The position numbers and the translations under genes are program-made. 64,000 bases of DNA, from assembly GCA_050084985.1 (NCBI GenBank), contig JBITNC010000001.1, positions 144,956,001 through 145,020,000 of the forward strand. The letters run 5' to 3'. Source of the DNA: Nageia nagi. Lineage: Eukaryota; Pinophyta. The stretch's first letter is position 1, and every line of letters begins with the position of its first letter. Shown here one piece after another: positions 12,049 through 24,004 of the stretch. The notes under the pieces were generated by a model. That model saw only the letters and a list, made by a program, of their open reading frames with translations. It was not told the origin of the DNA and did not search any database.

Positions 12049-12760
12049 TCACTCTCCCTTACGGGCAACTTCACCAACCCGATAGCATCCTTAAGATTAT
12101 AAAACCAAGCTTTAGGAAGGGGCTTGGTGAACAAATCAACAGAGTTCAAAGTTGATGGACAATACTCTAAGTGTATGATGCCATGAAGAACTTTCTCCCT
12201 GATAAAATAGGCTTAGATTTTTACATGTTTTATTCTTTGATGGAACATAACCAAAGAAATAGTCGATTGATTATCTGTAAAAATCATATATAAGTTAGCT
12301 TTCTCATACCTAATTTCTTTCAAAATATACCTTATCTAAATAGTTTCCTAGGCTATAACAGACATGGTATAGTATTTATCTTCTATGGTGGAAAGAGAAA
12401 CAATAGGCTACTTCTTGGAAGCCCAAGAGATAGCACCTAAGCCAATGCTTAAAATATACATAGAGGTTGACTTCCTCTCATCTCTATATCCCCAATAGTT
12501 AAAATTTGAGAATCCAGAAAGAATAAATGAGGGCAACTTAGAATACTTGAGAGTAAGATTCTTCATCCCTACAACATACCTCAAGATTTGCTTAATAGCA
12601 TTGAGGTGCTTAACATATGATTTTTGCATGAATCGTGTAATCAGATTCACTACAAAGGTAATATCCAGCCTAAAAATAGTAAAATACAAAAGACTACTAA
12701 TTAATTACTTGTAAGTTATAGCATCAGCCAACTAAGAGTTAGAGGTAAGGGTAATGATTC
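12049..12760 (-). pseudogene. Copia-1 RNase H and pol C-terminus
   Basis: Minus-strand translation contains RYVVGMKNLTLKYSK...FSNFNYWG (region linking reverse transcriptase to RNase H), then SWASKK. It ends with DLFTKPLPK shortly before the stop at 12,049-12,051, the standard copia pol ending. RNase H removes the RNA strand of the RNA-DNA hybrid. Several stops interrupt the frame. Confidence 0.85.
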
Positions 12761-13535
12761 CAGGAGAGATAGGGATTGTAGCATTTTTGCACTCCTCCAT
12801 TCTAAAATTTTGTAAGATATTTGATATATACTTAGATTGACTGAGATAGGTACAATCCTTATATTATTACACTTGCATGCTAAGGTAGTAGTGCAAGAGA
12901 CCAAGGTCAATCATTTCAAATATTACTTTAAATTTGGATATGCACTCTTGAATGATTTTATCATTATTCCTAGTAATCATAAGATCATCCACATAAAGAA
13001 GAATCAATATCATATCTTTTTTTTATTTGAGTATATATAAATCAAAATTAGAAAAACACTTGGAGAATCCAATGTTTGTAAAGTACCCTAAAATCTTCTT
13101 GTACCAGGATCTAGGTGCTTTCTTAAATCCATACAATGACTTTTTCAACTTACAAATAAAACACTCTTTGCCTTCCATAATAAACCCTTCTAGTTGATTC
13201 ATGAAGATTTTCACATCTAAGTCACCATTGAGAAATGCACTCTTGATGTTAAGTTGAAAAAATTTCCATTTTTGAGTTGTAGAAAGAGAAAGGATTATTC
13301 TCACAGTAGGCATCTTTACCATGGGAATAAAGGTTTCTTCATAATCTACATTGTATTTCTGAGCAAAACCTTTGGTTACTAACCTTGCCTTGTATTTATC
13401 AATATCCCCAACTGAATTGTACTTGATTTTATAAATCCATTTATTTCTAATTACATTATTTTTATTGGGATAAGGAACCAAGTCCCAAGTTTCATTTTTT
13501 ATAAGTGCTTGATACTTTACTTTTATGGTTTCCAT
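12761..13535 (-). pseudogene. Copia-1 reverse transcriptase
   Basis: The open part (13,023-13,535) starts with the copia connector NETWDLVPYPN...NKWIYKIKYN and includes TKGFAQKYNVDYEETFIPM. It continues with WKFFQLNIKSAFLNGDL, in which the first catalytic aspartate (normally QLDVKSAF) is asparagine. The YVDD catalytic box is still readable near 12,985 in another frame. With the lost aspartate and frameshifts the enzyme cannot be active. Confidence 0.92.
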
Positions 13536-13657
13536 CTAGCACTCACGCTTAGAAGCTTCTTGGAAAGATGAGGGCTCATTCTTATTTTCAATTTTGGCAA
13601 ATAAAGATTTGTTCAAGTTCATGCTCTTTGTTACCTTTGTGTTGGAGAATTTTGCTC

Positions 13658-14985
13658 CTAAGGTGACTTATCTACATCAATATCCAACCAACTAGGTGCA
13701 ATTAATGAGTCATTTAGATTATCAACATCCTCATTCGAAGTAGATTCTTTAAAAAGTTCATTGAACTTTACATCTCTAGAGATGAACACTTCTTTGTAAT
13801 ATGAAGAGTAGAGCCTATAGCCTCTATGCTGACTGTCATAACCTACAAAGATGTATTTTTTAGCTTTTTTATCTAGTTTTTCTTTTCTCAAAAATAATGT
13901 AGGAGAATGCTTCACAACCAAACACCCTAAGATGAGAAATGTTAGGTTTTCTTCCTGACCATGCCTTAAAAGGAGTTTTACCCTAAATAACTTTTGTGAG
14001 ATACCTATTCAAGGTGTAAATAGCAGTGCTCATAACTTCATCCCATAAGAAACTAGGAAGATTATCCAACATGCATCTAGCCATCTCCATAATTATCCTT
14101 TTTATTCTTTCGGTAACATCATTTTGTTAAGGAGTACATGGAATCATATACTACCTCTTGATTCCATACTTAACATAATAAACATTAAACTCATTGCTAT
14201 TATATTCTCCTGTATTATTTGATCTTAACATCTTAATTTTAAGGTTAGTTTGATTTTCAACTAAGGCCTTAAAATTATTAAAACTCTCAAAATTTTGATC
14301 CTTATGCTCAAGAAGATAACCAAAAATCATCCTATTAAAATCATCGATGAATGTCAAGACATAAGATACTCCTCTAAGCAGCTTAGTCTGAAACAGACCC
14401 ATCAAATCTGAATGCACAAGTTGAAGAGATTGAGATGATATTATTATTTTATCTTTTTTAAACTTTTATTTATTCATTTTGTCAAGGATGCACTTCTCAC
14501 ACATACCAATTGAAGGTAAAACTTTCATAAGTACTTAATCCTTCATGACTTGAATGCTCTTATGGTTAAGTTTCCCTAAATTTTGGTACCAAAGATTACA
14601 TCTAGAACACACATTTGTAGCAAGACATATCTTTGTTGGAATTTGATCCATAATATACAAATCATCTTTCATTGACCCTTTAACCAACATGGAAAGTCCC
14701 TTCTTAATGCACTAGGATTGAGAGTCGAACTCAAATGAGTACCTTTTTCTTGCAACTTGAATCATGGAGAGAAGGTTCATCCTAAGCTTAGGAACATAGA
14801 GCACATTTTCAAAAACCTTCTCATGAATCAACACACTCCTAATTCCTTGTACTTCAAGGATAGAATTATCATCTATCACAATTGCATCTTTTCTATACTT
14901 ATGAAAATTTTCAAACTTATCTTTTTCAAAGCATAGGTGATTAGTGCAACCAAAGTCAACAATCTAATCAGTTGAAAAAGTGTGA
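13658..14985 (-). pseudogene. Copia-1 integrase
   Basis: The N-terminal zinc-binding region is readable near 14,480-14,600 (CEKCIL part of HHCC). The catalytic core, 14,151-14,417, has MHSDLMG (first aspartate) and FIDDFNR. It then has LRSNNTGEY, where the second catalytic aspartate of the usual LRSDNGGEY is asparagine. The QN-x-x-x-ER block with the glutamate follows near 14,130 in another frame. 13,658-13,921 is the C-terminal part (KKYIFVGYDSQHRGYRLYS). Integrase would insert the cDNA; here it is dead. Confidence 0.9.
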
Positions 14986-15046
14986 GTCATGGAGTAGAGT
15001 GCAGCAGTAAACCTAGTTTTTATATTCTTTTTACGTTTGAAGTTCT

Positions 15047-15959
15047 TTACATTTCCATTGCCCTTGTTCTTTTTTTTTCTTTTCTTTTTGTAACAATTAA
15101 TTTTTTTGTGACTATGGATACCACAAAAGTTACAATTTCTATCAAATTTTGCCTTAGGATTTGGTTTGCTTGCCTTACCTTTTTCATCTCTTTTCTTGAA
15201 GAAGTTATTGTTGTCATTGTTCCCATGGTTATCGTTGTTGCCATTGTTGTTTTTATTTTTCTCAAACTTTTTGGAAGAAGAAGGTTAAGATTTTTTATGA
15301 TGATTGAACTTCTTCTTGAAAGGAGTTTTGGTTACTTCTAGAGCAACATTATTTTTCTTTGGAGAAGAGATCATCATCTTTTTGTTAAGAGTTTTTTCAT
15401 GCTTTAGAAGGAGCCTAGAAAGGTTCTTAAGGGAGAAGACTTTTTCATCATCATCAATCCTAGTCTTAATTATCATCATAAAGTTACCAAATTTTGAAGA
15501 AAGGCTTTGGAAAATGATGAAGACCATGAACTCATCATTGATCCAATTACACCCATAAGAATCAAGTTAGGCCCTATGGTCAATGATTTTATTCAAGTGG
15601 ATAGTAACATTTTCATCTTCCCTTTATCAATATTAAAGTAAGTTTTAGAGAGTAGTGAACCTTTTAAAAAATTTAGATCTAAGATAGATATTCTTAAGCT
15701 TATCCTCAACTTCCTTTGTTGAGGTTGAGGTTGAAATCATAAGGAGCACATCATATGACACTGCATAGAAAATCATGGAGGTTGTCAATATATTTTTCAT
15801 GTTGTATGCCTCAAGTGTCTTGTCATCTGTAGGAGTAACAAGGTTCTCATTCACTATTTGCCAAAGCTTCCTTGCATGTAATTCAACTCTCATCTGATAT
15901 TTTCAAATTCCAAAGTTGGAACCATCGAGAATGTGTTTAGGTAAAAAGGTATCTCCCAT
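15047..15959 (-). pseudogene. Copia-1 gag
   Basis: Start chosen at the ATG complementary to 15,957-15,959, giving MGDTFLPKHILDGSNFGI, a stop in place of W, then KYQMRVELHARKLW. This is the copia gag opening (FxxWKYxMxxxL). 15,645-15,893 and 15,285-15,527 continue the capsid-like domain, and the region toward 15,060 holds a basic, lysine-rich stretch where the nucleocapsid zinc knuckle should be. Gag packages the element RNA. At least two frame breaks are present. Confidence 0.85.
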
Positions 15960-18575
15960 TTGCTACATAAGAATGTGAAAAAATAATAAGCATGTGATCT
16001 AAAATAATATTATATGTTTAGTTTTAATCCAAGTAAATAATACATATTACATTTAACAACAAAGATATGTTTGAATTTATTCACAAGTGCAAATGTTTTA
16101 CAACTCAAATATACATCACATGTACCCAAATACTTTTATCAACACTAAAAACTATAGATATAGAATGACATTGTTGAAGTTTGTTTTTTTATTTAAAATA
16201 AAGCCTTCACCAAGATGCCTACAAAGTGGAGCCTAGGTACTAACAATCCTCAACCAATTCACCTTGGGTAGTAATATACTCTCATAAGGAGGAGTACCTA
16301 CTTTTTTTTAAGGTTATGATATTTATTGGATCAACCAAATTATTAATCTTTAAGTTTTATGTTATCCTTCTAAGTTATCAGGATAAACCCTAAATGGATG
16401 TGCGGACATGTGGTATCAATACACACATATCTATCCACTTATTGAAGTTATATCCAGACCAAAAAGGGACTTAAAGGCAATTGATAAGTACAAACTTTTC
16501 ACCATTTAGATCATCGAACTTAAAGTCTCTAATCTGCTTATCCTCACCTCGTGGCTCCCCAAACAAGTCATGTTACGAAATGTACATATGGATGTGTTTA
16601 TTTTAAGGGCTTACTCATTTTAATGTTTAGGATTTTGTATAAGTAAATAAAGCAAAAATGTAAAACATGAAGTAAAAGTGCATAAGTAAAACACCATCCA
16701 TTTGTAATTTGAAACCTAAGAGTCCAATGGGTTTTGTTTACCAACCCCTAAAAGACATCTTTACATCATTCCTTATTTTCACAAGTCCATTCCATACTTT
16801 GCATAAGGAAGTAAAAAAATAGAAAATCATCAAATACATCATAACTTAAAAAATTGAAGTAATAAGCTTGCATCATTCCATAGCTTAAAAATTTTAAGTA
16901 AGCATGTATCATTTCATAAAAATTGAAGTAAGCATATATCATTCCATAATTTGCACAAGTTCATTTGTTAAATTGCATAAAGAAATTTGGAAAGATAGAT
17001 AGACATGCAATATCTAGATAAATATTTAAGTAAGAATTATACATATTCTCCCTTTTTTTACTCAAATATTTATCCCTAAAGATAGCATACTAGATTATTG
17101 TAGAGATTTAACTAAGGAGAGAATGTTAAGAAAAACTTGTATGCTAACAAATTATCCCCTCTTCCTTATTAGAGATAAAATACATACTTATCATTTTTCC
17201 TAAGTAAATAGTTATACTTAGAAGTATGTAACAAGGCAAAAAATAAAAAATAAAAATAAAATTATATTTGCCACATTTTCTAAAAAGTAGGAGAGCATTT
17301 ATGAGTATAAGTTTTGACCATCTACTTACTCTAAAGTAATGTAGTTATACTCATCATGATAATGCTTTAAAGTTGGAGTATAAGTACTTCTAAGTGCATT
17401 TAATAGGAAGAAATGGCTTGTAAGCAAGCAAAAAATATTAAATACCTACCAAAACAAATATACGATTGCTTCTAAATGGCTTGCAAGAAAAGAAAAAGAA
17501 TTAAATGCCCAACAACTATTGGATTTGGGGGGGTCAAGGCTTGAGATAATAAAAAAGGAAAGACCCAAATGAGATCGCACAAGGAGGAGAGAAAAAATAA
17601 AAGGAACCACGAAGGCAACAAAGGGTTTGGGGGGTTCGGCAAGGAAGAGACCCAAATGAGAGTCCCAAGTTTGGTGGTGAGAAAAATCGTAATGAAGAAA
17701 GTTATAGGTCATCAAACACCCATAGTAGATCATCAAACATGCAGGTCATCAAATGCCCATCGTAGGTCATCAAATGCTCATCGTAGGAGCAATAGCTGTG
17801 GAGGGCAAAAGGGAGGAGGGAAACCCTTCTATTCCTGTTTCTGGTGGAGGAGGTCATTGCAATAGGGAGAAGGTCACTATCGCCACCTCATGGAAGCTCA
17901 AATATTTTCAAAAAAAATTGTAAACATTGAAAAAATTTACTATATGGATGCAAAAAATATATATATTAATCTTCCCATATATTTTTTTTGTAATAAAATA
18001 TGAATATAGTAGAAAAAGGTTACACATTATATTTACAATATATTTTGTGTTCTCTAAGTCTCCCTTTTTTTGTTGAATAGAAAAGCATGTAGTGAAGTGT
18101 AGTTACTTTCATTTTTTTATGTTAGTATCAAAATAGTTGAAGTAAATATTTGTAAAATACAACTATTTTGATAAAGGAACTAAGGTAGGCAAAACTATAA
18201 TATATAAACTTTTCATCAAAAAATTGCATATAATTTTTGAAGAAAAAAAATGTAGTATATTTTTACTTAAATACATGATAAAACTTTCAAAAAATTAAGA
18301 TACGTAAAATTATAGCAATAGGTAATCTTAAAAAATTGCAACTAACAATAAGACATGTTAGTATAAATAAAATCATGATAAAAAAGATTGCTATTTTAAC
18401 CAAATTTTGTCATAAATAAGGACTATCACAACATAAAATATGTTAGTAACATAATGCAATAATCCATAAGATAACTAAAGGAAGAGGAAATTTATACTTT
18501 ATCTTAGTTTCATCTCACCAATGGGGATCACCAAGATGTAGCTTTCACACCAAGAAAAAGAGCTTTCACACCTTT
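15960..18575 (-). other. unusually long Copia-1 leader
   Basis: About 2.6 kb separate the primer-binding site from gag, far more than the few hundred bases usual in copia elements. It contains no recognised domain. Around 17,700-17,795 a ~23-bp unit close to GGTCATCAAATGCCCATCGTA is repeated four times, and near 17,560-17,665 the phrase AGACCCAAATGAGA occurs twice. The stretch may include an extra insertion or a packaging/leader region. Confidence 0.6.
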
Positions 18576-18586
18576 CTCTGATACCA
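18576..18586 (-). promoter_or_regulatory. Copia-1 primer-binding site
   Basis: The plus strand reads CTCTGATACCA, so the element strand reads TGGTATCAGAG, complementary to the 3' end of initiator methionine tRNA, two bases inside the 5' LTR. This fixes the element's direction. Confidence 0.93.
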
Positions 18587-18588
18587 AG

Positions 18589-19092
18589 TGTGAGGATTGA
18601 AATATAACATAAACAGTCCTAAACTACCAAGATCTCATGAAAGCTCAATCTCACATTTAAATAACTCAAACAAGATAATCTCACAAAGATAACTCAAGAT
18701 GTAAAGTGGTTCCTCTAACTAGGAGTACATCTACTAACTAGATCTTACTTCATTCACAAACATGAATTTCTTACAATTCTCCTAATTTCATCTCCTAGAC
18801 ACTATCTTATAGCATAACTTTACTCTACAAATTGGTGTATAATCACAAAGAGGGAACCTTCTATTTATAGACTAAAATTCTTCTTTGGATCACTCTTTTA
18901 CCCAATATACAAAGGTATGACATGCAACTCCCTTTTACCCAAGGGGCATGGTCATGACATGGAGTGTAGGACAAGTTACTTTATTATATTTACTTAAATA
19001 CTTAAAGTATCTAATAATACCCTTAAGTATTAATGAATTTACAAAGAGGATTATTACAAAACTTTTACAATAATGCATTATACATTCTAACA
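18589..19092 (-). repeat. Copia-1 5' LTR
   Basis: 504 bp, starting TGTGAGGATTG and ending CATTCTAACA on the plus strand. It aligns end to end with the left LTR with mostly transitions, as expected from decay of methylated cytosines. It is followed by the second CATTT target duplication at 19,093-19,097. Confidence 0.93.
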
Positions 19093-19097
19093 CATTT

Positions 19098-22000
19098 TTG
19101 GTTTTAGATCTCGTGAAGAGAAGGAGACCTCTCTCCCCAAGTAGTAAATTTAATATTTAAGTGTCTTCCATTAATTCTAGTATTTAATTGCTCAAATCTT
19201 TTGTGGAGCATTTGATTTAAATTTCTTAGATACTATAATATGAGTTAATGATGTAAATGATATTGTATAGATTTCACATTATTATTATTGAATATGAAAT
19301 GTGACATGTGAAGGTGGGGGTACAAGTTTGTCTCATAACCTTACATATTTATCTAGATGCAACTAAGAAAGGTATTTTAATATTTTTATTGATTCTAATG
19401 TTGACTTGTTGCATGTAGAAATTTTAATGATTTCATTGGATTCTTTGACATGTGATTTTATGAATTATTATTATGGTTATAATATGCTAGTTACCTACAT
19501 TTATCAAACTAGATGAGTTTTGAACCATGTGAGGGAGTACTTAAGATGTAAGTCTAAGTACAAGTAAAATATATATATAAGGAGTCCAAATTATTTAGTC
19601 ACCCTTTCGTAAAGGAGAAGAACCACGCGTAGAATTGTCTCGAATGACTACCTTGCTGCAACACCTATTTGTACTTGATTTTGCTTGTAGGGGCCTTCAC
19701 ATTCATAAGAAAACTAATTTGGAATATCTTAATGTCCGCCCCTACTCCCTAATGCGTTCCTACAGTGGCTTACACTAGAGAAAAGATGGAAAAGAACGTT
19801 GCAGAGTCTCGTTTGGCTCCTAGAAAGGGAATATCACGACAATCCCAACCATAACGTTTGAAGAAAAACCATTCTTCTAAATCATCCTTCTGATGGATAT
19901 GATGGAACCCGCTGAAGGAGTGTAGGTAGAAGGGAATGTTGAGTTGTAATTGAAGAATCATCTTGGAAGGTATACACTTCACCACTGTGTCGAAGCACCC
20001 ATATTCCATTATGTTTTTCCAGGAATCCATCGTTAGCTTACTGGCGTGTTCCTATTATGTGATAGATGAAGTGTCTACCTGATTACTTTTGTTCAGAATC
20101 CCTGCGTTCATTGAAACATTGTGTCATGTTACTTGTAGGCCTCCATAACGTGTTGCTGAGTGTAAAATGGTGAAGCGTTCAGGCATATATTTCTAGGTGG
20201 TGGCTGTTCATTTCTTTTTGTTGGCTCACGCAATATACTTATTTGTAAAACCACTATAACACCATGGCATCCGCAGAATAGCAGTAGATAAAATATTTTG
20301 ATAAACCAATCATTTCTCCTCCCCTCAATGTAATTTGAGTTCTGCAGAGCATCCAATTAGCACATATCAAGTCGTTGCAGAGCATGAGACCCCTAATTTG
20401 TAAAGCTCTTGGATCCTCTCCATGCATCTATGGTACACCATCGATGCACTAAATGGGTTTGCCTTTCGCCACAGCATTTGTTAAATGATCCCCGGACCCT
20501 CTTAACGAATATGGGTTTGTATTTAAACCCACGGCCATTAGGTGAGATTACATTTCAAAGGGGCATTTTGTCAAACAATTCGTTGTTATCCAAATGTATT
20601 TACTTATTTTGGGTATGGCGTGGAAGCCTTCTCTATCGTATACCTTTGAAACGTAGCGTTTTGACGACAGGTCCATTACCTTCCACAATCTACATACATA
20701 GATAAGCATTTAGTCTCCAACGACTCCATTGGTGGCGCTACGGGAAGACGATAGGTCATATAAGTCATTGGGCACTTCAGACCCTTTCGCCTGTCCAATG
20801 GGCGCTTAATCTCCATAAGCATATATTTTGAATGTTAATTCAAGCTTAAGAAATGTTTGTCCACCATAAATTTAAATAAATTAATAAAAATTTAATTCAT
20901 TGGTTTGGAAATTATTATTAAATTTAAACCATTTATGGTGTGGTAAGAGTCAAAGATATATATATATATATATATAAGATTTGGATTTATAAAAAAAAAG
21001 ATGCATGCAACATATTAATTTTAGGAATACTTTTACAATAGAGTTAAAGAAAAATATACAAATTCTATTAAGTTAATTAGATATGGATTTACTAATAAAA
21101 GTAAAGGATTTATGGAACATGGTAAATTTTTGAAGGTTATTAAAGATATATAATAAGCTTGTTTCTATTCACTCAATGTATTTATTAAGGTTCTTCACTA
21201 AAGATAAACTTTTAATTGAATCTTGATTTAATGTTAGTGATCCCTTTGATAAAATTATACTCTATGGTCAAGAAAGGGAGGTAGCTTCAACAAGGCATAA
21301 AACCTCATGAGATCATATATATAGAGTATAAATTAGTTAAATGGTGAACAAGAATTTATTAGGTGAATCAATGCATGTTGCATAGTCATCATACAAGAGT
21401 TGTCTTGATCCTCATAACGCTTTATAAACTCTCCTAGTACTCACAAAACCATTTAGCTTTGGAGCCTTGGGATGATCATGGAAAGAAGATGGCACGAGAT
21501 ACTCTAATAGAAGATGAAAACCTCTTATTACATTGAAGCTCATTAGATGGAAATTATACAATTGATGTAATTGGCTTATTGGTTTTGGAGACATTAACTT
21601 GATGTACTCATGATGTTAGATGAAACTTCAATGTATAAAAAAAAAAAATAGCAAGAAGAGCAATTAACATACCTTCATAAATTACGATTATTGTATCTCT
21701 ATACAAGATGTAGAGTGTAGTATTTGGAAAGTATTTATCAAATGTCCATGACCCTACATAGGATGTATGTATGATGAAGAACTTGTAATGTGTTTGTGAG
21801 TTCAAATGTCCTAGTAAGAGTTCACTCGAACATTAGAATAATGAATCATGTTCAAACATGGTTATATATATATGGATGTCTTGACTCTATTAAATGATTA
21901 AAATACCAAGTATCTAACTTAAATCCATAAAGAAAATGATCCATTAAAGTATGGCGAGTCAAACCAAGTATAGTTTCATTCCATCTTATAATCATATGCA

Positions 22001-22604
22001 AGGATCTCAATGTACTTATTGATGGATTTATTTAGGGAATAATCACTAAACTAACGTCATATTAATTGGATGTGTACCTATGAAATGTATCAAACATAAA
22101 CTACTAATTGGTAGGATCTTTAGTAAATAAGTGCTTCAAATTTAGACCTAAGTCTCGACATGGGAAGTGAATCTAAACAATTATTTATAGAATTTAGGGC
22201 ATGAATGTTTATACATATCCAATAAGTAATAAAGTTCAACAATCATGAAAGTATTAGATTGGGAATCAAAAAAATGAGTCAACAAAATAGATTGAAAAAG
22301 TTCTTCAAAAATTTGAAATAAAGTAATCATGATAAGGAATGCATTACTCAAGTAAAATTGAAGCACGATCATCACAAGGAACCGCTTGCAAGCAAAGTAG
22401 GCTTGTGTGGTGAACGTACCCTAATACTTACCTAAGGAAGGTGGTATCTAGGTATAGTATGAAGAACAACAAAATATAGTCCATGTGGGATATAAGCTTC
22501 ACGAATAGTAAACTATACATAGGGAATATTACAAAAAAAAGGTCTAAAGTTTTAGGGTTAAGTATAGAATAGGGTAACATTACAATTTTAGCCCCAACAT
22601 TCAG
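19098..22604. other. unassigned; CpG-rich patch at about 19,600-20,830
   Basis: No gene was recognised. From ~19,600 to 20,830 the sequence is visibly richer in GC and CpG than everything around it (for example ACGCGTAG, TCTCGTTTGGC, CCCCGGACC, ACGGGAAGACGATAGG). It holds open frames on both strands (20,030-19,770 minus, 86 codons; 20,409-20,705 plus, 98 codons) that match nothing I know. It could be a relic of a single-copy region or promoter. 20,960-20,982 is a short (AT)n microsatellite. The rest is AT-rich with short chance frames. Confidence 0.5.
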
Positions 22605-23883
22605 TTGTACATCTGCTACTCCAACATCCCTATTTGGAGCTTTACACTCATTGATTTTTGCAAGAACTTTGCAATTAATGGTATTTTGAATATCAATAAG
22701 ATTGCTACCATTTTGTGCTTAATATGGATTAAGTATTTTGCAATTTTGGGGACCAAATCCTTACCTTTGGATACAATGATTATGGAGATAGTTAGGACTG
22801 AAATGTTGCTATTGTTGTCAATTTTGGGTTGCATTCTTCATGAATGATAGGGCTACATTCTTGGTTGTTTGGATAACACCTTTGAGGATAGTAGGGACTA
22901 AATGTTTCAAGGAAAATAGGACTGTTGCATATGTGTTTGCTAGGAGTTTTAGGACTGCATGTTCATTAAATTTTGAGAAAATATTTATGATGTTAGTTGG
23001 GACTGATGTGGCAACACTATGGGCTACATTAATTGCTAGTAAGAATGGGACTATTATTGTACTCTTTTCTCATATCTTTGTTACTGATACACAGTTAGTA
23101 AAGGCTACACTTATTGTTGATGAAAGGACTATTAAATAAGATATAAGGAATCTCTTCACTTGATAGGGGCTATCCTTTGGGGGAATAAGTTTTTTTCTAT
23201 TTGGTGCTCAATTAGAACTGAGTTGAATGAAACTAAGGTTGCTGTATTTTTAGATCTAATATGCACTCTTTTGATTAAAAGTACTCCTTGCAAGATGGCT
23301 ATTCATATTTTAGAATGTGATGCATGGTTGGTTGATTTAAATAAAGATGAGTTCACTAAAATTATAGACTTGTTATATATTTGTTCCATCACTAACATGG
23401 ATGAAAATAGTTTTAAAAAGATTATTATTATCCCTATATTAATGGTTACAATAATTGATGAATGTTTGGCGATGATAAGAGGATTTATTTAGATTAATGT
23501 TGGTCCTAATTTGTTGGTTGCTATTAGTACACAGTTAGAGACCTTTTGGTTGGCACTCTTTGAACCATTTGAGGGTAATTATGAAGACCCAAAATTGGCA
23601 ACCTTTCTTCCAACTATTGATATATGTTTGCACATTGATTGGGAAGTCATGAGAGTTGATTTTGAGCCATTGCACATTGATTTTCATTTTAGACCTAAGT
23701 ATCATAAACTTGCTAATTTTTGGAAGGTTGTTGAGGACACTCTTAAGGCTAAGTTTGTTGGATGCATAGTTGATATGATTTCTTCACTTGAGTATGATGG
23801 ACTCTACTCTTTGATATGGGTTTTGGATATTAGATTGCATTGCAATTGCTTGAGGGCAAGCAATTTTGAGAGGGAAGGCTTTG
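22605..23883 (+). pseudogene. C-terminal end of a gypsy polyprotein (relic)
   Basis: Four open stretches (22,605-22,847; 22,840-23,139; 23,160-23,492; 23,511-23,883) lie in one direction, separated by stops and frame changes. I do not recognise a domain in the first three. The last ends with CNCLRASNFEREGF. Its DNA, TTGAGGGCAAGCAATTTTGAGAGGGAAGGCTTT, corresponds to the end of the Gypsy-3 coding region next to its polypurine tract at 58,799-58,836 (opposite strand). It is directly followed by an LTR start, so this is the 3' end of a gypsy element. Confidence 0.5.
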
Positions 23884-24004
23884 TGATGTCCCCCTTGTAC
23901 AATTGTAATTAATTCTAGAATCAAACAAATTTTCCCTTTTGTATAATTAATTATTTAATTATGTTTTACTAATTAGTACTTAGGATAGAAGTCTTAATGG
24001 GTCA
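23884..24004 (+). mobile_element. truncated gypsy 3' LTR (first about 120 bp)
   Basis: TGATGTCCCCCTTGTACAATTGTAATTAATT... matches the start of the LTR at 6,680 almost base for base through the block ACTTAGGATAGAAG-CTTAATGGGTC. It then stops abruptly at the junction with Copia-2. The polypurine-like GAGAGGGAAGG just before it supports a 3' LTR. Confidence 0.8.

Larger units (their letters stand above)
10798..19092 (-). mobile_element. Copia-1: full-length but mutated Ty1/copia retrotransposon
   Basis: An 8.3-kb element on the minus strand with every structural landmark: two 504-bp LTRs (10,798-11,301 and 18,589-19,092), a primer-binding site next to the right (5') LTR, a polypurine tract next to the left (3') LTR, a gag-integrase-RT-RNase H region in copia order (12,049-15,959), and a perfect CATTT duplication on both sides. 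By eye the LTRs differ at roughly one position in ten, so insertion is old. The coding region carries stops and lost catalytic residues, so it is non-autonomous now. Copia-2 at 24,005-28,861 is a relative. Confidence 0.95.

Noticed and set aside
15047-15341. Plus-strand hydrophobic ORF (119 codons, membrane-like) at 14,982-15,341
   Set aside because: It is antisense to the lysine-rich gag end of Copia-1; Lys codons AAA/AAG read as Phe/Leu on the other strand.
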